A program made the position numbers and the translations under genes. Shown piece after piece: positions 34,304 through 37,611 of a stretch of 37,611 bases of DNA (positions within the stretch are counted from its first letter, which is position 1; each line of letters starts with the position of its first letter). Under the pieces are notes generated by a model. It was not told the origin of the DNA, did no database searches, and saw nothing but the letters and a program-made list of their open reading frames with translations. This stretch comes from an uncultured Planctomycetales bacterium (lineage in GTDB: Bacteria > Planctomycetota > Planctomycetia > Pirellulales > Thermoguttaceae), in assembly GCA_946541595.1 (NCBI GenBank), contig CAMNJU010000008.1, positions 1 through 37,611 of the forward strand. The letters run 5' to 3'.

Positions 34304-37300
34304 ATGAGTCAAAATGAAAAAAATGGCGGAGTTGAAGCAAACACGGTAAACGGGACCAATGCTATGAGAATTGACGGAGATTCGGTTATGAATAATGCGG
34401 ACTCCCGAGGCTCAGAAAAAAACGACTCCCAATATTTCCCCTCCGGCGCTCTTAATGCCCGTAAATTAAACGAACGCCAGACTGACGGCGCCTACCAAGA
34501 AGCTATTGCCGCCGTTGACGCGGTCGTAAGGAAGAGTTACCCCAACAAAACCGTCTCGGCTACGCCAGAGGGGCTTGTTCATTTTCGCCGTCTATTGGCA
34601 ATGGAGAATCCAGAAGTAGCTAGTAGATATTCCGATGAAGAATTGGAAAAATTAACCTTTGCCGCGGGCGGTTCTTTTATCAGGCCTCTCAGAACAAGAG
34701 GAAATTTTCACGATAACAGCGACAGGGACGGAGACTTCCAATCGCGCCATTCCTCAGACTTTCGCGGACGTTCATACCGACCGAACGATTCTGGCCGCTT
34801 AGGGTGGCGTGATAATCCCTTGCACATGGGGCGCTTTGAGAATCCAAACGACGAGCGCGCTAACGCGTCCATGGGCACGTATTGGAATGCCACGCCTGAT
34901 ATAACGCGTCCAAATTCTTGGACAAATCAAGACCGTTGGGAGTCGGATCAAACGAAAGAAAACAACTATTCAGGATCGAACGACGACGCCTACGCGGATA
35001 ACACGGCGGCTCCCGTAACGGATGACTCGAAGAATAACGAGATAAATAAACGCGCCGCCGACGGCGGTAGCGCTCCTGAGACTGATCAAAACGTCGTCGA
35101 CGACGAGAGAATTGGGATTGTCGACGCACGCACTGAGTTTAGGAGTCGTGTCGGAGAAAGAAATTACGACGGCTACGGCCCCGATCTCAACGGTCGCAAC
35201 GGCGAAGAAAGGTTGACTAGGCGTTTCGACTATAGCGATCAGCGTTATAGGCACGATCATTTCCGCGACGGCTATAGCGAACGACGCAGTGAGTTTGACC
35301 GCGACGGCGCCCGACGTTTTGGTTCCGATTGGGACGTGCAAAACGAATACGAGTCTGACGATAGACCTTATCGTACCGACGGTTACGGAAACTACGATCG
35401 AGGCGGATACAGACGTCAGGGTTATGGGAATGATCGCTATTACAACGGCCGTTTTAATAACGGTTACCGCCGTCGCGACGATCGTGGATGGGACGAGAAT
35501 CGCTTTTACGGGCGTTCGTCGAACCGCTATATCCCTTATTCCTATCCTGACGACCTTCCTCAATTTCAAACTGATTCTCGCGCAGCCGGATTCGGCGCGG
35601 CTCACGATACGGGTGCGAGGTCAAGCTATGGCGAATGGTCGGATATGCGCCGGAAGGACAACGGTTACGGCCGGTCAGACGCGAATGAAGGCGGCGTAGA
35701 TCAAGTTGCAGACGACAGAGATTTCGGGAGGAAGGAACCACGAGAAAAAGGTTCAGCCGATAATGCGGTTCCGACAAAGGTTTATGTCAATATTGCCCGT
35801 GAAATTTTGGATAACTATTTTACTGGAAGGCAGATACGGGGAGAGTCGGATTTTGCCCGTTTTCGGCAGCATATGTCGATGGCAATAGAAAGTAAGAAGC
35901 TGCAGGAACTGGATCCTAAGACTCTCCAATATGTCATCAGTTACGCCGGTGGGAACTACGTGGAGCAACCGAGTATGGGAAGTTTTGCTTCAGGTTCCGA
36001 CTTCCGCACGAGGCAGGCTCCGCACGCCGTCCCCCTGCACGATTCCGAGATTTCTACGAATGTTGCACCAAGTGCGAAAGAGCGGATGCTTATATCCGGA
36101 GTAGAGAAAATTCTCGCCAAATACTTCCCGGAAAAAATAGTTTTCCTTCCGGAAGGGCTCGAAGATTTCAAAAAATTGTTAGACGCTAAGTTTAATGTGA
36201 AGTTTCCCGACGATACCGTCATACAGTTGCTGGTTCGCGCAGGCGCTAAATTACTTGAGCACACCTCGGAGAACGACGCCTACGTAAACAGCGTCGCCAG
36301 TTTTGAAGCGTTCGTCGACGTCGCGAAACGCGTTTTGAAGAAATATTTTGCGAAAGCGACTTTTCATAGCGATATGTCTGATTTCAAACGTTTCAGAATT
36401 CGCTTTGAAGAAGAAGTCGGAATACGCCGTGATTTTTCTGACAAAGAGCTTTGTGAATATTTTACAAAAGCCGGCGGGGTTTTCGTTGAAAGGACGCAAG
36501 CAGTCGTTGTCGAAGCTTCTTTGTCTCGCGCGGCCGTTATTAAGAAGGTCGTTAGCGAGGTTTTTCTTAATGGTTTTGATCCTAACTCCGCGGAAGATAT
36601 CAAACTCCTGCGGATGCATGCGGCTTCTTTGAAAATGGATTTCAGCAGCATGCCAGACGAGAAGCTCGTTGCCGCGATAGCTAGAGTTTGCGTTTTTTAC
36701 GACGGAAGGTATTTCTTTGTTTCTGATAAAATTAAAGAACATATTAGGGAACACGTTGCGTCGCTGTTCAAAATGGGTATGCGAATGATCTATTTTGAAA
36801 CGTTTTATCAACGAAACGAACAGTGGCTTGCCGGCACGTGTATTACCCATCCTTTGATTCTGAAGTCTTTCTTTGCGAAGTTCTATCCTTCGTACTTGTT
36901 TTATGACGAATATATGGAGCAGGATGCAGGCGACGATACTCGAGAAGAAAACGAAGATTCGGATCGCGTCAAAGTGGAAAAAGAAATTAAGCGCGTATGG
37001 GGATCTTATTTTTCCCTTATGAGCGATACTATTGCCGCGAGACTGTGTATTCCTGAAAGACGCATTGTCAAGGCGATGGAGTTAAACACCGCTTCCTTTA
37101 AAATTAACGATAGCGGATACTATACGTACGACAGCGTCGCCGACGAGAGCTCTCTTGACGCTGAGAAACTGGACGAACTCTTTGACAAGGCCGTTGCTTC
37201 GGACGTTGAATCCGTCGCGTTTAAATCAGAAGCCTCTGCGCCTAAACCGGAAGCCGTTGCGACTGAACCTTCGCTGGTTGCGTCTGAATCAAGACCAACT

Positions 37301-37611
37301 ATATCTGAGCCGGAAATAATTGTGACAGCCCCCGAAGTTTTTGCGTCTGAGTCTGCTCGCCAGTTTATCAAATCAATGGTTGATTCTTGGTTTGACCAAG
37401 GCGGTCTTGTAATCTACTACGAGGCGTTCTACGAACGGCATAGAGGAGAGCTAACCTCCTTAGGAATCATGGATTTAGACGCTTTGACGACTACCCTTCA
37501 TGAAACATATCTTGATTACTATTTCTACGAAGAATATTTCGAGAAAGAAGAAAATGAAGCGGAAGACGAAGAGAAAATTAGGGCGGAATTAACGCGCGTA
37601 TGGTCGGAAGC
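34304..37611 (+). CDS. Very large modular protein, 3' end outside window
   Basis: An uninterrupted frame from ATG 34304 to the last base, at least 1102 codons. AAGGTGGTGGG lies 7 bases before the start. There is no signal peptide or membrane segment. Residues 1-65 are polar. Residues about 70-126 form a helical module (PEGLVHFRRLL, YSDEELEKL, AAGG). Residues 130-485 are disordered, rich in Tyr, Arg, Gly, Asp and Asn. Four related modules follow at about 493-551, 599-652, 672-729 and 742-806 (PEGLEDFKKLL, DMSDFKRFRIRF, FSDKELCEYFTKAGGVFVE). Two longer units start at about 829 and 1037 (IYFETFYQRNE, IYYEAFYERHR), each running to an RVW motif and divided by an acidic Ala/Pro/Glu/Val-rich linker. 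I do not recognise the protein. The modules could be winged-helix-like and bind nucleic acid, but this is inference. Confidence 0.85.
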   Translation, partial: MSQNEKNGGVEANTVNGTNAMRIDGDSVMNNADSRGSEKNDSQYFPSGALNARKLNERQTDGAYQEAIAAVDAVVRKSYPNKTVSATPEGLVHFRRLLAMENPEVASRYSDEELEKLTFAAGGSFIRPLRTRGNFHDNSDRDGDFQSRHSSDFRGRSYRPNDSGRLGWRDNPLHMGRFENPNDERANASMGTYWNATPDITRPNSWTNQDRWESDQTKENNYSGSNDDAYADNTAAPVTDDSKNNEINKRAADGGSAPETDQNVVDDERIGIVDARTEFRSRVGERNYDGYGPDLNGRNGEERLTRRFDYSDQRYRHDHFRDGYSERRSEFDRDGARRFGSDWDVQNEYESDDRPYRTDGYGNYDRGGYRRQGYGNDRYYNGRFNNGYRRRDDRGWDENRFYGRSSNRYIPYSYPDDLPQFQTDSRAAGFGAAHDTGARSSYGEWSDMRRKDNGYGRSDANEGGVDQVADDRDFGRKEPREKGSADNAVPTKVYVNIAREILDNYFTGRQIRGESDFARFRQHMSMAIESKKLQELDPKTLQYVISYAGGNYVEQPSMGSFASGSDFRTRQAPHAVPLHDSEISTNVAPSAKERMLISGVEKILAKYFPEKIVFLPEGLEDFKKLLDAKFNVKFPDDTVIQLLVRAGAKLLEHTSENDAYVNSVASFEAFVDVAKRVLKKYFAKATFHSDMSDFKRFRIRFEEEVGIRRDFSDKELCEYFTKAGGVFVERTQAVVVEASLSRAAVIKKVVSEVFLNGFDPNSAEDIKLLRMHAASLKMDFSSMPDEKLVAAIARVCVFYDGRYFFVSDKIKEHIREHVASLFKMGMRMIYFETFYQRNEQWLAGTCITHPLILKSFFAKFYPSYLFYDEYMEQDAGDDTREENEDSDRVKVEKEIKRVWGSYFSLMSDTIAARLCIPERRIVKAMELNTASFKINDSGYYTYDSVADESSLDAEKLDELFDKAVASDVESVAFKSEASAPKPEAVATEPSLVASESRPTISEPEIIVTAPEVFASESARQFIKSMVDSWFDQGGLVIYYEAFYERHRGELTSLGIMDLDALTTTLHETYLDYYFYEEYFEKEENEAEDEEKIRAELTRVWSE
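34511..36722 (+). repeat. Five degenerate protein repeats of 54-65 residues within the large protein
   Basis: Units at approximately 34511-34681, 35780-35955, 36098-36259, 36317-36490 and 36529-36722. The shared pattern is a first helix ending in xKYF, a D/G-L-x-x-F-[KR]-x-[LF] core (HFRRLL, RFRQHM, DFKKLL, RFRIRF, KLLRMH), an SD/PD-x-x-L helix and a closing AGGxxV/I. The first is separated from the others by the disordered segment. Identity between units is low at DNA level. Confidence 0.65.
34691..35760 (+). other. Segment encoding a Tyr/Arg/Gly/Asp-rich disordered region
   Basis: About 355 codons of low-complexity protein with many short RGY/GYxR/DRxY/NGY groups, for example YDRGGYRRQGYGNDRYYNGR at 35392-35451. 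No hydrophobic core pattern. It lies inside the large protein between module one and the remaining modules. Confidence 0.8.

Noticed and set aside
34970-35605. 211-codon frame on the minus strand, very rich in Val and Ile
   Set aside because: It is the reverse complement of the Tyr/Arg/Asp-rich tract; GAC and GAT codons read back as GTC and ATC. The composition is an artefact of the opposite strand.
35289-35699. 136-codon plus-strand frame
   Set aside because: It is another reading frame of the same low-complexity tract and has no ribosome binding site.
36251-36850. 199-codon frame on the minus strand
   Set aside because: It lies opposite the large protein gene, whose frame is longer, has a ribosome binding site and shows internal protein repeats. 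The minus frame has no recognisable motif.
1-37611. Search for CRISPR arrays, tRNA or rRNA genes, insertion sequences and attachment sites
   Set aside because: No regularly spaced direct repeats, no tRNA-like cloverleaf ending in a usual acceptor stem, no transposase and no flanking target duplications were seen by eye. Small or degenerate cases could have been missed.

Overview
The window looks like a piece of a planctomycete chromosome, probably from a gut or other anaerobic lineage. The lineage markers are a DUF1559-type protein (25270-26094), a secreted SHD1-domain protein (31304-33346), a DUF11-type lipoprotein (12160-14202), a Tat-exported Gfo/Idh/MocA protein (29683-30966) and several large secreted proteins of the kind planctomycetes carry. 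No rRNA, tRNA, CRISPR array or insertion sequence was found. The assignment to a gut lineage is inference from the glycosidases.

Layout. Positions 1-3456 hold two co-directional glycosidase-like genes, the first cut by the window edge. Positions 3527-8500 hold a secreted alpha/beta-hydrolase protein, a zinc-ribbon membrane protein and a UDP-GlcNAc 2-epimerase of the FnlC/CapG type. Positions 8586-11992 hold a large secreted glycosidase related to GH101/GH129, divergent from a LysE-type exporter. Positions 12160-17662 hold a DUF11 lipoprotein, a protein whose C-terminal half resembles proteins of conjugative elements, and an exported TPR protein. Positions 17998-21355 carry ispH, hisS and a DRE-TIM aldolase on the minus strand. 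Positions 21686-26094 carry a tRNA-dihydrouridine synthase, fabH, gmd and the DUF1559 protein on the plus strand. Positions 26249-30966 (minus) carry a DAHP synthase, bifunctional pheA, a DUF554 membrane protein, a previously uncounted 50-residue gene and the Gfo/Idh/MocA protein. From 31304 the plus strand has the SHD1 protein, then about 950 bases that are mostly non-coding, then one very long reading frame from 34304 that runs off the end of the window.

Most of the window is housekeeping metabolism (isoprenoid, aromatic amino acid, fatty acid, nucleotide-sugar and tRNA functions) mixed with secreted degradative proteins. The aromatic pathway is represented by adjacent pheA and DAHP synthase genes. 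gmd and the 2-epimerase imply a surface or capsular polysaccharide with deoxy- or amino-sugars, but they are not in one cluster.

The least explained parts are: (a) the reading frame at 34304-37611, at least 1102 residues, made of repeated helical modules split by a roughly 350-residue Tyr/Arg/Gly/Asp-rich disordered segment; (b) a complete small transcription unit at 29283-29573 with promoter, ribosome binding site, 50-residue frame and terminator; (c) the 2-epimerase in which two catalytic acids appear reciprocally exchanged (Asp to Glu, Glu to Asp); (d) the protein at 14449-16173 that joins a chromosomal-looking N-terminal half to a mobile-element-type C-terminal half. All family names below come from reading motifs and from memory; no database search was run.
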